From NCBI GenBank assembly GCA_958296445.1, contig OY282565.1:1219936-1283935 (forward strand): DNA of 64,000 nt. Direction: 5' to 3'. Made by a program: the position numbers and the translations under genes. Of this stretch, positions 25,443-32,951 are shown one piece after another (the first letter of the stretch is position 1; the number at the start of each line of letters is the position of its first letter). The notes beneath the pieces were generated by a model. The model was not told the origin of the DNA, made no database searches, and saw only the letters and a list, made by a program, of their open reading frames with translations. Source of the stretch: an uncultured Dehalococcoidia bacterium. Its GTDB lineage: Bacteria > Chloroflexota > Dehalococcoidia > Lucifugimonadales > UBA3495.

Positions 25443-27356
25443 CTAAGGGCAGTAATACAGATTGCCTAGATCGGCGTACTCTAACTGGTCACGCAGACTG
25501 GCCGGTACGCACCCGGTCAGATTGTTCTCAGAGAGGTACAGTCTTCTCAGGTTGGCGAGGTTGCCCAACTCCGGCGGTATCTCACCGCTCAACTGGTTGT
25601 CCCAGAGAAACAGCCCTTCCAGGTTGGCGAGGTTGCCCAACTCCGGCGGTATCTCACCGCTCAACTGGTTGCCGCTGAGATCCAGCCCTGTCAGGTTGGC
25701 GAGGTCGCCCAACTCCGGCGGGATCTCACCGCTCAACTGGTTGTCCCCGAGAGACAGCTTTGTCAGGTTGGCGAGGTCGCCCAACTCCGGCGGGATCTCA
25801 CCGTTCAATCCGTTGTAGTGGAGATACAGCCCAATGACCCTGCCGTTGATGTCGGTGGCGACGCCTAACCATTCACCATAGGGAGAATCGCTCAGCCAGT
25901 TGGTATTGTCGTGCCAGTTATCGCCGTCCGTAGCATTGTAGAGAGCTACGAGAGCTGGCATTGCATCTACAATTGCTACTGCCTTTGGAGCACCACAGAA
26001 CAAAAGTTCAGAAGGGTCTTGGTAAAAGTCGTGAAGGTCAGGGTTTTCACTCCACCCCTCCTCCAACTGCTGGCGCAACTGGTCCGGTACGCACCCTCTC
26101 AACTGGTTGTCTATGAGATCCAGCAACTCCAGGTTGGCGAGGTTGCCCAACTCCGGCGGTATCCCCCCGCTCAACCCGTTGCCGTAGAGATCCAGCATTT
26201 GCAGGTTGGCGAGGTTGCCCAACTCCGGCGGTATCTCACCGCTCAACCGGTTGTAGTCGAGCCACAGCGTTTCCAGGTTGGCGAGGCTGCCCAGCTCCGG
26301 CGGTATCTCACCGCTCAACCCGTTGGACTCGAGATCCAGCAGTCCCAGGTTGGCGAGGCTGCCCAACTCCGGCGGTATCTCACCGCTCAACCCGTTGTCG
26401 TGGAGAACCAGCACTTTCAGGCTGGTTAGGCTGCCCAACTCTGGCGGTATCCCCCCACTCAACCTGTTGACGCCGAGCCACAGCGTTTCCAGGTTGGCGA
26501 GGTTGCCCAACTCTGGCGGTATCCCCCCGCTCAACCCGTTGCCGCCGAGAGACAGCCATGTCAGCCTGGCGAGGTTGCCCAACTCCGGCGGTATCTCACC
26601 GCTCAACCCGTTGCCGTAGAGATCCAGCACTTCCAGGTTGGCGAGGTTGCCCAACTCCGGCGGTATCCCACCGCTCAACTGGTTGCCGCCGAGATGCAGC
26701 CCTCCCAGGTTGGCGAGGCTGCCCAGCTCCGGCGGTATCTCACCGCTCAACCCGTTGTACTTGAGAGCCAGCAATTCCAAGTTGGCGAGGTTGCCCAACT
26801 CCGGCGGGATCTCACCGCTCAACTCGTTGTAGTTGAGATCCAGCCATTCTAGGTTGGCGAGGTTGCCCAGCTCCGGCGGGATCTCACCGCTCAACCCGTT
26901 GCTGCTGAGGTCCAGCTCAGTTACCCTGCCTTCGCTGTCGGTGGTGACGCCGCGCCATTCGCCCATAGGCAAGTCACTTCCCCAGCTTTGGAAATCCGAC
27001 AATCCCTCGAGCATTGTTTCCTTGAGTACCATCAGCACTTCTCTATCCGTCATAGCTGAGGTTTTATCTAGCGGCGGATTGGGCGGCGTTGGCGGCGTGG
27101 GTACAGCAAGGGTGGGCGGCGGTGGTGGCGGCGTGGGTATAGCAAGGGTGGGGGTGGGCGCGGTGGTGGCCCGGGGCGCAGGGGTGGGGCTTGCGGTGGC
27201 TTGGGTTGCGGGCGTTGGCCGGTCGGCGGCGGGGGTAGCGGTTGCTTCCCCGGTTGCTTCCGGGGAGCCACCGCCGCCGCAGGCCGCGATGGCGGCCAGC
27301 AGTATCAGCGCGAGAGCGCAAATCCCGAGGAAAAGTCGGGGGGGCAATCTGGACAT
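25443..27356 (-). CDS. Lipoprotein with plant-type leucine-rich repeats in two modules
   Basis: A 637-residue secreted protein. A hydrophobic signal and lipobox (LLAAIAAC, Cys about 25) anchor it to the membrane. A Thr/Pro/Ala-rich stalk follows (residues about 30-110). Module one has about 12 LRRs of 24 residues (LxxLxLxxNxLSGEIPPELGNLAN) closed by a GCVPDQL cap. Module two has its own N-cap (ALYNATDGDNWHDNTNWLSD) and about five LRRs, closed by GCVPASLRDQ. The repeat type with the GxIP step is that of plant receptor LRRs and their bacterial counterparts; the role is probably surface binding. The ATG at 27356 has AGGAG eight bases ahead. Near-identical 72-bp DNA repeats suggest recent repeat expansion. 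Confidence 0.9.
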   Translation of the reverse strand: MSRLPPRLFLGICALALILLAAIAACGGGGSPEATGEATATPAADRPTPATQATASPTPAPRATTAPTPTLAIPTPPPPPPTLAVPTPPTPPNPPLDKTSAMTDREVLMVLKETMLEGLSDFQSWGSDLPMGEWRGVTTDSEGRVTELDLSSNGLSGEIPPELGNLANLEWLDLNYNELSGEIPPELGNLANLELLALKYNGLSGEIPPELGSLANLGGLHLGGNQLSGGIPPELGNLANLEVLDLYGNGLSGEIPPELGNLARLTWLSLGGNGLSGGIPPELGNLANLETLWLGVNRLSGGIPPELGSLTSLKVLVLHDNGLSGEIPPELGSLANLGLLDLESNGLSGEIPPELGSLANLETLWLDYNRLSGEIPPELGNLANLQMLDLYGNGLSGGIPPELGNLANLELLDLIDNQLRGCVPDQLRQQLEEGWSENPDLHDFYQDPSELLFCGAPKAVAIVDAMPALVALYNATDGDNWHDNTNWLSDSPYGEWLGVATDINGRVIGLYLHYNGLNGEIPPELGDLANLTKLSLGDNQLSGEIPPELGDLANLTGLDLSGNQLSGEIPPELGNLANLEGLFLWDNQLSGEIPPELGNLANLRRLYLSENNLTGCVPASLRDQLEYADLGNLYYCP

Positions 27357-27917
27357 AGGAACAACTCCTATTCCGGGTTTTGTTGGCCCGTCGGTTTGGC
27401 GGGATTGTAGCGTATTTGGGCTAGGTTGTATGCCGGTTCTGCGTCCGGGTATTCTCAACATAAGCGGACATTGGATTTATAATCGGCTATCAGCCCATAA
27501 CAAGAGGCTTGACAATGGCGCGGCCCCGGGCTTACCGCCACGATGCCCGCTGCCCCGGTTGCGGTTCTAATTGGATGCGCAAGGATGGGTTCTCCGGCGG
27601 CCGGCCGGCTTACCGCTACGGAGACTGCCGCCGCCGCCACCATCATCCCCACCGCTACCGACGTGATAGACTTCGCCCTGTTCCTAGGGCTGGCCGCCCT
27701 GTTCCTAGAATTTCTAGCCTAACCCAAAATCCCCAACCCAACCCGAGCCACCCCGAAACCCCGTCATTCCTTAACCCGAAACCCCGCCATTGCCCGGAAC
27801 CCCCGTCATTCCCGCCCCCATCCGTCATTCCCGCGAAAGCGGGAATCCAGAATACCCCTTGCCTATAACAACCACGCTTACAGCTAAAAAACACAAACAC
27901 CCACCGGGAGGTTCACT
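27357..27917. other. Gene-poor stretch upstream of the S51 peptidase
   Basis: Apart from the possible zinc-ribbon remnant, there is a duplicated CCCTGTTCCTAG step (about 27678 and 27699) and a TTCCCGCGAAAGCGGGAA palindrome at about 27828. Nothing else is recognised. Confidence 0.6.
27515..27650 (+). pseudogene. Possible remnant of a zinc-ribbon transposase N-terminus
   Basis: From ATG 27515 (AGAGG upstream) the frame reads CPGCGSNWMRKDGFSGGRPAYR then YGDC. This resembles the N-terminal zinc ribbon of IS1-type InsA proteins, but one of the four Cys positions is Tyr and the similarity stops after 45 codons. Another frame starting at the ATG near 27587 gives a 45-residue peptide with one hydrophobic segment ending at 27721. 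Neither is convincing as a functional gene. Confidence 0.3.
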
Positions 27918-28652
27918 ATGTCCGGCACAATAGCGCTAGTCGGCGGCGACGAGTTCCGAGCAGGCTGCGAGGATATGGACCAGGAAATCATGCAAGCATC
28001 CGGCAAACACCCGGCCAGCGTAGTCATCATCCCCACCGCAGCCGTAACCGGCCCCGAGAAAGCCGCCAACGACGGCGTAACCCACTTCTCCGCCCTAGGC
28101 GCCGCGGCCACCCGCCTGATGGTGCTGGAACCAAGCCACGCCAACGACAACGCCCTGATACAACCCGTCACCAACGCCGACGTCGTCTACTTCACCGGCG
28201 GCAGCCCCGACCACCTGTTAGCCGTGCTGCGCTCCAACGGCGGCCCCGGCTCAACCCTGCTGCGCCTGCTCACCCAAGGGCTAGAGCGCGGCCTAGTGCT
28301 GGGCGGCTCCTCCGCCGGCGCCATGGTTATGGGTTCCATAATGCGCCGCCCGCCCCTCTATCCCGCCCATAACCCGGCCCAAGACGAAAAAAACCGCTGG
28401 GTGGACGGCCTAGGCATCGCCCCGGGCGTCTGCGTGCTGCCCCACCACGAGCGGCGCGACCCCGCCGAAACCCTGTCCGAACTGCGCCGTTCCGCCCCTG
28501 CCGGAGTAGTCTACCTAGGCATTGACGCCCGCACCGGAGTAATAGGCCGCCCCGGCCAATGGCAAGTGGCCGGATTCGGCAACGTAACCGTCTACCAAGG
28601 CGCCGACTTCGCCGTATTCGGCGCAGGCCAACAACTGCCCGCCGGATTTTAG
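27918..28652 (+). CDS. Peptidase S51 / cyanophycinase-like protein
   Basis: A 244-residue serine hydrolase of the S51 family (cyanophycinase and dipeptidase E relatives). IALVGGDEF begins the first strand, FTGGSPDHLLAVL follows, and GGSSAGAMVMG near residue 135 is the nucleophile elbow with the catalytic Ser. LPHHERRDP lies where the family keeps its His and acid residues. Cyanophycinase cleaves beta-Asp-Arg from cyanophycin, but many relatives cleave other peptides, and no cyanophycin synthetase is in view. The ATG at 27918 has GGGAGG six bases upstream. Convergent with hisIE. Confidence 0.82.
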   Translation: MSGTIALVGGDEFRAGCEDMDQEIMQASGKHPASVVIIPTAAVTGPEKAANDGVTHFSALGAAATRLMVLEPSHANDNALIQPVTNADVVYFTGGSPDHLLAVLRSNGGPGSTLLRLLTQGLERGLVLGGSSAGAMVMGSIMRRPPLYPAHNPAQDEKNRWVDGLGIAPGVCVLPHHERRDPAETLSELRRSAPAGVVYLGIDARTGVIGRPGQWQVAGFGNVTVYQGADFAVFGAGQQLPAGF

Positions 28653-28665
28653 CCGCCGCCCCAAC

Positions 28666-29286
28666 CTACCCGCGGCGGGCCCGCAATTCCTCCCAGACCT
28701 GTTCCGGCTTCACCCCCGACGCCGCCATCAGCGTCAGCGTGTGATACATCAAGTCGGCGATCTCCGCTGGCAGCCGCTCCGTTTCCCCCTGAGCGGCCGC
28801 CAGCGCACTCTCCCCCGCTTCCTCAATAACCTTCTGCGCGATGCGGCCCACCCCTTCCTGCAACAGCTTGACCGTATAGCTCCCCTCGGGCATTTCCCGC
28901 TGCCGATCCTGGATGGTAGCGTACAGTTCGCCCAGAATCCCGGAGCCGGTATCCGTGTCTTCGTACCCCTCCGGCAGCCCTTCCAGCAGATTGAAAAAGC
29001 AAGACGACTCGCCGGTATGGCAAGTTGGCCCGTCCGGGTCAACCTTCAGCAACAGAGTATCCCCGTCGCAGTCCAGCCACGCCTCCCGCAGATTCAGATA
29101 ATTCCCCGACACCTCGCCCTTATGCCACAAATCTTCCCGGCTGCGGCTGTAAAACCACACCTGAATCCCCTCGACCGTGCGCTTGACCGAGCCGGGGTTC
29201 ATATATCCCAGCATCAGCACCTTGCCGGTATTGATGTCCTGGGCAATGGCCGGAACCAGCCCCTGCTCATTCAACTTGACTTTCAC
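28666..29286 (-). CDS. hisIE: Bifunctional phosphoribosyl-AMP cyclohydrolase / phosphoribosyl-ATP pyrophosphatase
   Basis: A 206-residue fusion carrying out the second and third steps of histidine synthesis. HisI (residues 1-110) keeps MLGYMNPGSVKRT, the VWFYSRSREDLWHKGE block, and the zinc ligands DCDGD and CHTGESSCF. HisE (about 115-206) is the MazG-like pyrophosphatase: GSYTVKLLQEGVGRIAQKVIEEAGE and ADLMYHTLTLMAASGV. The start is GTG at 29286 behind a G-rich site. The hisF gene lies 1.8 kb upstream on the same strand, separated by a HAD gene and a mobile cassette. Confidence 0.95.
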   Translation of the reverse strand: MKVKLNEQGLVPAIAQDINTGKVLMLGYMNPGSVKRTVEGIQVWFYSRSREDLWHKGEVSGNYLNLREAWLDCDGDTLLLKVDPDGPTCHTGESSCFFNLLEGLPEGYEDTDTGSGILGELYATIQDRQREMPEGSYTVKLLQEGVGRIAQKVIEEAGESALAAAQGETERLPAEIADLMYHTLTLMAASGVKPEQVWEELRARRG

Positions 29287-29371
29287 ACCTATACCCCCTT
29301 TTCAATAAGCAAGAAACGAGCAGCAAGAAACGAGCGACAGCCCATTCTAACTACTCACTCCTCTACCCTAA

Positions 29372-29383
29372 CTCCTAGTTTGA
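29372..29383. repeat. Left flanking direct repeat of the 737-bp cassette
   Basis: CTCCTAGTTTGA, matching CTCCTAGTTTAA at 30121-30132 in 11 of 12 positions. It directly abuts the left terminal inverted repeat. Confidence 0.75.
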
Positions 29384-29409
29384 TTCTGGTGCATTTTGCT
29401 GGGTAGTTG

Positions 29410-29811
29410 TCATAAGGAAAGTCCGGCGGCACGGTCGTGACTGAGCTCTTCACAGAAATGCTTAATTACCCCCGCCGCCATACGACAGAAGAAATCCCGC
29501 GAAACGACATCCGGCAACCACTGCTGGGCAGCTTCCGCTGCCCTAAATTTCGCTCCGGCTTCCGAACCATCGTATCCGCCTCGATATTCGCACAACCTGT
29601 TGTTATGTTCTGCATCCCAATACGTCACACGCCAGGCAGTCCAGCGAGCATCGGCCTCGTGCGGCCCTACATAACCCGTGACCGTATGCCCGGTTTCCCA
29701 GTCATCCTCCTCATCCCGCCACTCCCATTTGAACCTCCAGCAGTCCGCGAACCTCCCGCTCGCGAACCTCTGCCGCGCGCCCGCTACCTTCTCCCAGATT
29801 ATTGCATCCAT
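29410..29811 (-). CDS. Unknown cassette protein, 133 residues
   Basis: A soluble, Trp- and acid-rich protein (WRFKWEWRDEEDDWETGHTVTGYVG, split here as WRFKWEWRDEEDDW then ETGHTVTGYVG) with no signal peptide, membrane segment or family I recognise. The ATG at 29811 follows GAGGTGGAGCA, a good ribosome site. The frame ends within a few bases of the left terminal inverted repeat. It lies 33 bp downstream of the other cassette gene and is probably co-transcribed with it. Alternating aromatic and charged residues suggest a small beta-sheet fold. It may be the cargo of the mobile cassette; a toxin, an anti-phage factor or another accessory role are guesses only. Confidence 0.65.
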   Translation of the reverse strand: MDAIIWEKVAGARQRFASGRFADCWRFKWEWRDEEDDWETGHTVTGYVGPHEADARWTAWRVTYWDAEHNNRLCEYRGGYDGSEAGAKFRAAEAAQQWLPDVVSRDFFCRMAAGVIKHFCEELSHDRAAGLSL

Positions 29812-29844
29812 TGCTCCACCTCTTGCTTAAAGTCAGTTTACGGG

Positions 29845-30084
29845 TCAAGGACTCCGGTCGTCCTCGAACCTCACCAACACGGCTACCCGTAGATAGAACC
29901 GGGCAGGAAATTTCAGATTGCGCTTGTATGCCAGATTTTTTAGCATTTGGTCGCCAACCACGTCTGCGCCCATCAATCCGGCAGCACTGTGAATGCCAAA
30001 ATCGCCAAGGGGCCTAGCGTTCCTCGCTATGTATGGGTCTGGGCCTGGAAAAAGCCTAACCGGATGGGACTTGTCATCAGACAT
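29845..30084 (-). CDS. Unknown cassette protein, 79 residues
   Basis: A small protein with no recognised family. The ATG at 30084 has AAGGAG at ideal spacing, and that ribosome site overlaps the inner edge of the right terminal inverted repeat, so translation signals are carried by the element itself. The N-terminus is hydrophilic (MSDDKSHPVRLFPGPDPYIA), the middle is Gly/Ala-rich, and the C-terminal part is a likely beta-strand segment (FYLRVAVLVRFEDD). It is the first gene of the two-gene unit inside the cassette. Confidence 0.6.
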   Translation of the reverse strand: MSDDKSHPVRLFPGPDPYIARNARPLGDFGIHSAAGLMGADVVGDQMLKNLAYKRNLKFPARFYLRVAVLVRFEDDRSP

Positions 30085-30120
30085 CGTTACTCCTTAACTA
30101 CCCAGCAAAATGCAACAGAA

Positions 30121-30132
30121 CTCCTAGTTTAA
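30121..30132. repeat. Right flanking direct repeat of the 737-bp cassette
   Basis: CTCCTAGTTTAA, the partner of 29372-29383. It includes the stop codon of the adjacent HAD gene. Confidence 0.75.
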
Positions 30133-30833
30133 CGCAACCCTGCCGCAATAAGCCCCGGCAGCTCCAGCAGGCTGGTAATGCGATGCCGCGGCGGTGGCAG
30201 CCCGTCGCGCAGCCCCCGCCCGCCCCGGTCAATCCATACGGCGTTGATTCCCGCCTCCGACGCCCCGAACACGTCCTCATAGTGCCGGTCGCCCACATAC
30301 ACCGTCGCCTCCGGCGGCAGCGACAACCGCCGCAGCATTTCCCGGAAAAGCTCCGGCTGCGGCTTGTAGCAACGGGCCATTTCCGACGACAGCACCGTCT
30401 CAAACCGGAAATTCAGCAGTTTCAGGTTAGGCAACAAAAACCCGTCATCCGCGTTGGAAAGCACCGCGATACGGTAGCGCCCCTGCAATTCCCCCAAAGC
30501 CTGCGCCGTTTCCGGGAACGGCTCCCGCCGCGACAGATCAGCGAAAAACCGCCGCGTAGCCGCATCGGCGTCCCCGCGTATCCCCATAGACTCGAAAGCC
30601 AACCGGAACCCCCCGGCCCAAGCGTCAAAATAAGTCTGAAAGGGCAAATCAGGATTAGTCCGCCGCTCCCGGAACTGCTCCTCAGACTTATGCCAGCCAT
30701 CCCACAACTGTTCCGGCGTAGCCTCCAGCCCCTGCTCCTCAATAATCGCCCGAAAGCTACGCTGCCACTGCCCCCCAGGATCCTGCACCAGCGTCTGGTA
30801 CATATCAAAAATCACAGCCTCAATCTCAGCCAA
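30129..30833 (-). CDS. HAD-superfamily hydrolase, unknown substrate
   Basis: A 234-residue HAD enzyme of the phosphoglycolate phosphatase/dehalogenase-like group. Motif I is VIFDMYQTLVQ, with Tyr in place of the usual Gly after the second acidic position. Motif II is IAVLSNADDGFLL, motif III the Lys in MARCYKPQPELF, motif IV TVYVGDRHYEDVFGASEAG. The start chosen is the TTG at 30833, which has GGTGGGGG at the right distance; the longer frame upstream reads into a dispersed repeat. Its stop codon lies in the right flanking repeat of the mobile cassette. It stands between hisF and hisIE, but a histidinol-phosphatase role is only a possibility. Confidence 0.83.
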   Translation of the reverse strand: MAEIEAVIFDMYQTLVQDPGGQWQRSFRAIIEEQGLEATPEQLWDGWHKSEEQFRERRTNPDLPFQTYFDAWAGGFRLAFESMGIRGDADAATRRFFADLSRREPFPETAQALGELQGRYRIAVLSNADDGFLLPNLKLLNFRFETVLSSEMARCYKPQPELFREMLRRLSLPPEATVYVGDRHYEDVFGASEAGINAVWIDRGGRGLRDGLPPPRHRITSLLELPGLIAAGLR

Positions 30834-31063
30834 CGAAACGCCCCCACCTGTCATTCCCAAATCATCCTGTCACTCCCGCCCATCCCGTCATTCCCGCGAA
30901 AGCGGGAATCCAGCCGTTCCCCAGCCGCTCCGGTGATGCAAAGGCCGTATTGTACCAGGGCCGCGGATCCCCGCTTTCGCAGGAATGACGGCGCGGGCCG
31001 CAATCACAACAGCAATTCCAACGCAAGTTAATAATACCAAATTCGCCATACCAAAAACCCCCG

Positions 31064-31900
31064 CTAACCCGCGTAAGGCCGCACCGCCACCCCGCGCCCG
31101 CCCAAATAATCTTTCGCCTCCCCAATAGAATACTCCCCAAAGTGAAAAATAGACGCCGCCAGCACCGCATCCGCCCGCCCCGCCTCCAGCGCGTCGTACA
31201 GATGCCCCAGATTCCCCGCCCCCCCGCTGGCGATTACCGGCACCGGCGTAGCCTCCGACACCGCGCGGGTAAGCTCCAAATCATAGCCCCGCTTCTGCCC
31301 GTCCTCGTCCATACTGGTAAGCAGTATCTCCCCCGAACCCAACTCCACCGCCCGCGCCGCCCACTTAACCGCGTCAATCCCCGTAGGCGTCCGCCCCCCC
31401 CGCGTATACACCTCCCACCGCGAACCCGCGTCCAGCCCCAGCCCCCCGCCGCCTGCCCCCCGATGTTCCGAGTGTTCCGGGCGTTCCGCCCCCCAAGACA
31501 CCCGCTTGGCGTCAATGGCGACCACAATACACTGGTTCCCGAACTGCGCCGCCCCCTCGCCGATCAGAGCCGGATTATTCACCGCCGCCGTATTCAGCGA
31601 AACCTTATCCGCCCCGGCCTTCAGCATCCGCCGGATGTCCCCCACATTCCGAATCCCGCCCCCCACCGTAAGCGGAATAAACACCTCCTCCGACACCCGC
31701 CGCACCACATCAACCATAGTATCCCGCGAGTCCGAGCTGGCCGTAATGTCCAAAAACACCAGCTCGTCCCCCCCCTCCCGGTCATACACCGCCGCCAGCT
31801 CCGCCGGATCCCCCGCATCCCGCAGCTCCACAAAGCTAACGCCCTTAACCACCCGCCCCCCGTCCACATCCAAACAAGGAATAATCCGCTTAGTCAACAA
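31064..31900 (-). CDS. hisF: Imidazole glycerol phosphate synthase, cyclase subunit
   Basis: A (beta-alpha)8 barrel that closes the imidazole ring and releases AICAR and IGP, working with His[20 protein letters not shown] holds the first catalytic Asp, [10 protein letters not shown] the second. [16 protein letters not shown] and [17 protein letters not shown] bind the substrate phosphates. At 278 residues it is some 25 longer than usual because of a Gly-rich insert ([16 protein letters not shown] region) after the second catalytic Asp. The start is a TTG at 31900, which gives the standard N-terminus; the upstream frame is not conserved. No hisH or hisA is in the window. Confidence 0.94.
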   Translation of the reverse strand: MLTKRIIPCLDVDGGRVVKGVSFVELRDAGDPAELAAVYDREGGDELVFLDITASSDSRDTMVDVVRRVSEEVFIPLTVGGGIRNVGDIRRMLKAGADKVSLNTAAVNNPALIGEGAAQFGNQCIVVAIDAKRVSWGAERPEHSEHRGAGGGGLGLDAGSRWEVYTRGGRTPTGIDAVKWAARAVELGSGEILLTSMDEDGQKRGYDLELTRAVSEATPVPVIASGGAGNLGHLYDALEAGRADAVLAASIFHFGEYSIGEAKDYLGGRGVAVRPYAG

Positions 31901-32459
31901 ACCGGCCCACCACCCCCTAATCAAGATTAAGAAAACCCCGCCAGCAGTATACCACCCCACCCCCACCCCCGCCCCCTATCTCACCCTGAGCAAAGCCCGT
32001 CCCCCTGAGCAACTATCTGTCATTCTGAGCAAAGCCCTGTCATTCTGAGCAAAGCGAAGAATCTCACCTTGGGCAGTGAGACCCTTCCCTGCGCTCAGGG
32101 CGACAAAGCGGAATTTCGCAATCTCCTCCAGTCTCTCAGCATAATTGTCTGAATCAGGATTTACCGGATTAGAGAATTTTCAGGATTCCCCATCCGGTTA
32201 ATCCTTTAATCCTGAAAATCCTGATTCAGACAAACTCCGAGGATTCCCAAAATTCCCCCATCCTGAAAATCCGTTAATCCCGAAAATCCTGATTCAGACA
32301 AACTTCCCCAAATTCCCCCATCCCGAAAATCCCAAAACTCCGAACCCCCCAATTCAGACAATAACGCGCCCCGCCCCGCCCCAAGGTTGGCGCAGCCAAC
32401 CCCGTGCGCTAAAATACCCTCCAGTCACCGCAACCCAAAACAAAGCCGGGAGGTCTACT
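31901..32459. other. Gene-free stretch with dispersed repeats
   Basis: It contains GTCATTCTGAGCAAAGCGAA copies near 32026 and 32038, a full GTCTGAATCAGGATT palindromic element (32147-32231) and further half-elements to about 32360. Confidence 0.75.
32147..32231. repeat. 85-bp palindromic element (GTCTGAATCAGGATT family)
   Basis: The same terminal arms as the element at 13944-14030, with internal mirrored AATCCTGAAAATCC and CCGGATTA steps. It is followed by at least one decayed half-copy. Confidence 0.8.
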
Positions 32460-32855
32460 ATGGCGATCACATTAGCCGAAGCGAACCAAATCGTCGAAGG
32501 CGCGGTAGACGCCGCCACCGAAATGGGCATCAAAATCAACGTAGCCGTCTGCGACGCCGGCGGGCGCCTCATCGCCTTCAACCGAATGGACGGCGCAATC
32601 TGGGGCGGAGTCTACGGCTCCCAAGGCAAAGCCGTAGCCAGCGCCGCCTTCGGCCGCTCCAGCGGCGAGCTTCAGGAACGCGCCGGCACCCCCATAATTT
32701 CCGGCATCCTAGCCGCCGAAGGCGGCCACGGCATCCCCAGCCAAGGCGCCCTCCCCATCATCCGCAACGGCATGGTCGAAGGCGCCTGCGGCGTAGGCGG
32801 CGGCACCAGCCAGCAAGACGAAGACTGCGCCGCCGCCGGCATAGCCAAACTCTAA
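32460..32855 (+). CDS. GlcG/HbpS-family protein (DUF336)
   Basis: A 131-residue single-domain protein of the GlcG/HbpS family: INVAVCDAGGRLIAFNRMDGA near the N-terminus, KAVASAAFGRSS in the middle, and LPIIRNGMVEGACGVGGGTSQQDEDCA at the end. Members bind heme or other small ligands, or accompany glycolate and diol metabolism; nothing nearby narrows it down. The ATG at 32460 has GGGAGG eight bases upstream, and the gene is followed by a clear terminator. It is convergent with the helicase gene. Confidence 0.85.
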   Translation: MAITLAEANQIVEGAVDAATEMGIKINVAVCDAGGRLIAFNRMDGAIWGGVYGSQGKAVASAAFGRSSGELQERAGTPIISGILAAEGGHGIPSQGALPIIRNGMVEGACGVGGGTSQQDEDCAAAGIAKL

Positions 32856-32872
32856 CCCCCACCCAAAAATCC

Positions 32873-32905
32873 CCTCTCCCCCGGGAGAGGGCCAGGGTGA
32901 GGGCG
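32873..32905. repeat. GGGAGAGGGCCAGGGTGAGG REP-like element
   Basis: A CCTCTCCC-CCGGGAGAGG hairpin plus a GGTGAGGGCGC tail, a variant of the family at 2520, 16302, 16384, 42467 and 50906. Confidence 0.6.
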
Positions 32906-32907
32906 CA

Positions 32908-32940
32908 CAGGGCGGGATCAAATCCCGCCCTGTCTTTCTG
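32908..32940 (+). terminator. Rho-independent terminator of the GlcG/HbpS gene
   Basis: An 11-bp stem CAGGGCGGGAT (32908-32918), a three-base loop and its exact complement (32922-32932), followed by TCTTTCT. It is also the first structure met by read-through from the plus strand into the convergent helicase gene. Confidence 0.8.
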
Positions 32941-32951
32941 GCCTTTGTTGG

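Larger units (their letters stand above)
29384..30120. mobile_element. Inverted-repeat-bounded cassette carrying two unknown genes
   Basis: A 737-bp segment bounded by 25-bp terminal inverted repeats differing at one position. The left end (29384-29408) reads TTCTGG then TGCATTTTGCTGGGTAGTT; the right end (30096-30120) is its complement with one change. Twelve-bp near-identical direct repeats flank it (29372-29383 and 30121-30132), as a target-site duplication would. It contains two small genes on the minus strand and no transposase, so it looks non-autonomous or trans-mobilised. It lies directly behind the stop codon of the HAD gene and in the same direction, so the cassette genes could be transcribed from that gene. 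The element family is not recognised. Confidence 0.75.

Noticed and set aside
25911-26832. Plus-strand open frames with LRR-like periodicity
   Set aside because: They are antisense to the LRR lipoprotein and are periodic only because the 72-bp DNA repeat is periodic.
32100-32360. Terminator or small RNA at the AATCCTGAAAATCC palindromes
   Set aside because: The same sequence recurs at 13944 and in half-form elsewhere, so a dispersed element is the simpler reading; no promoter was seen.
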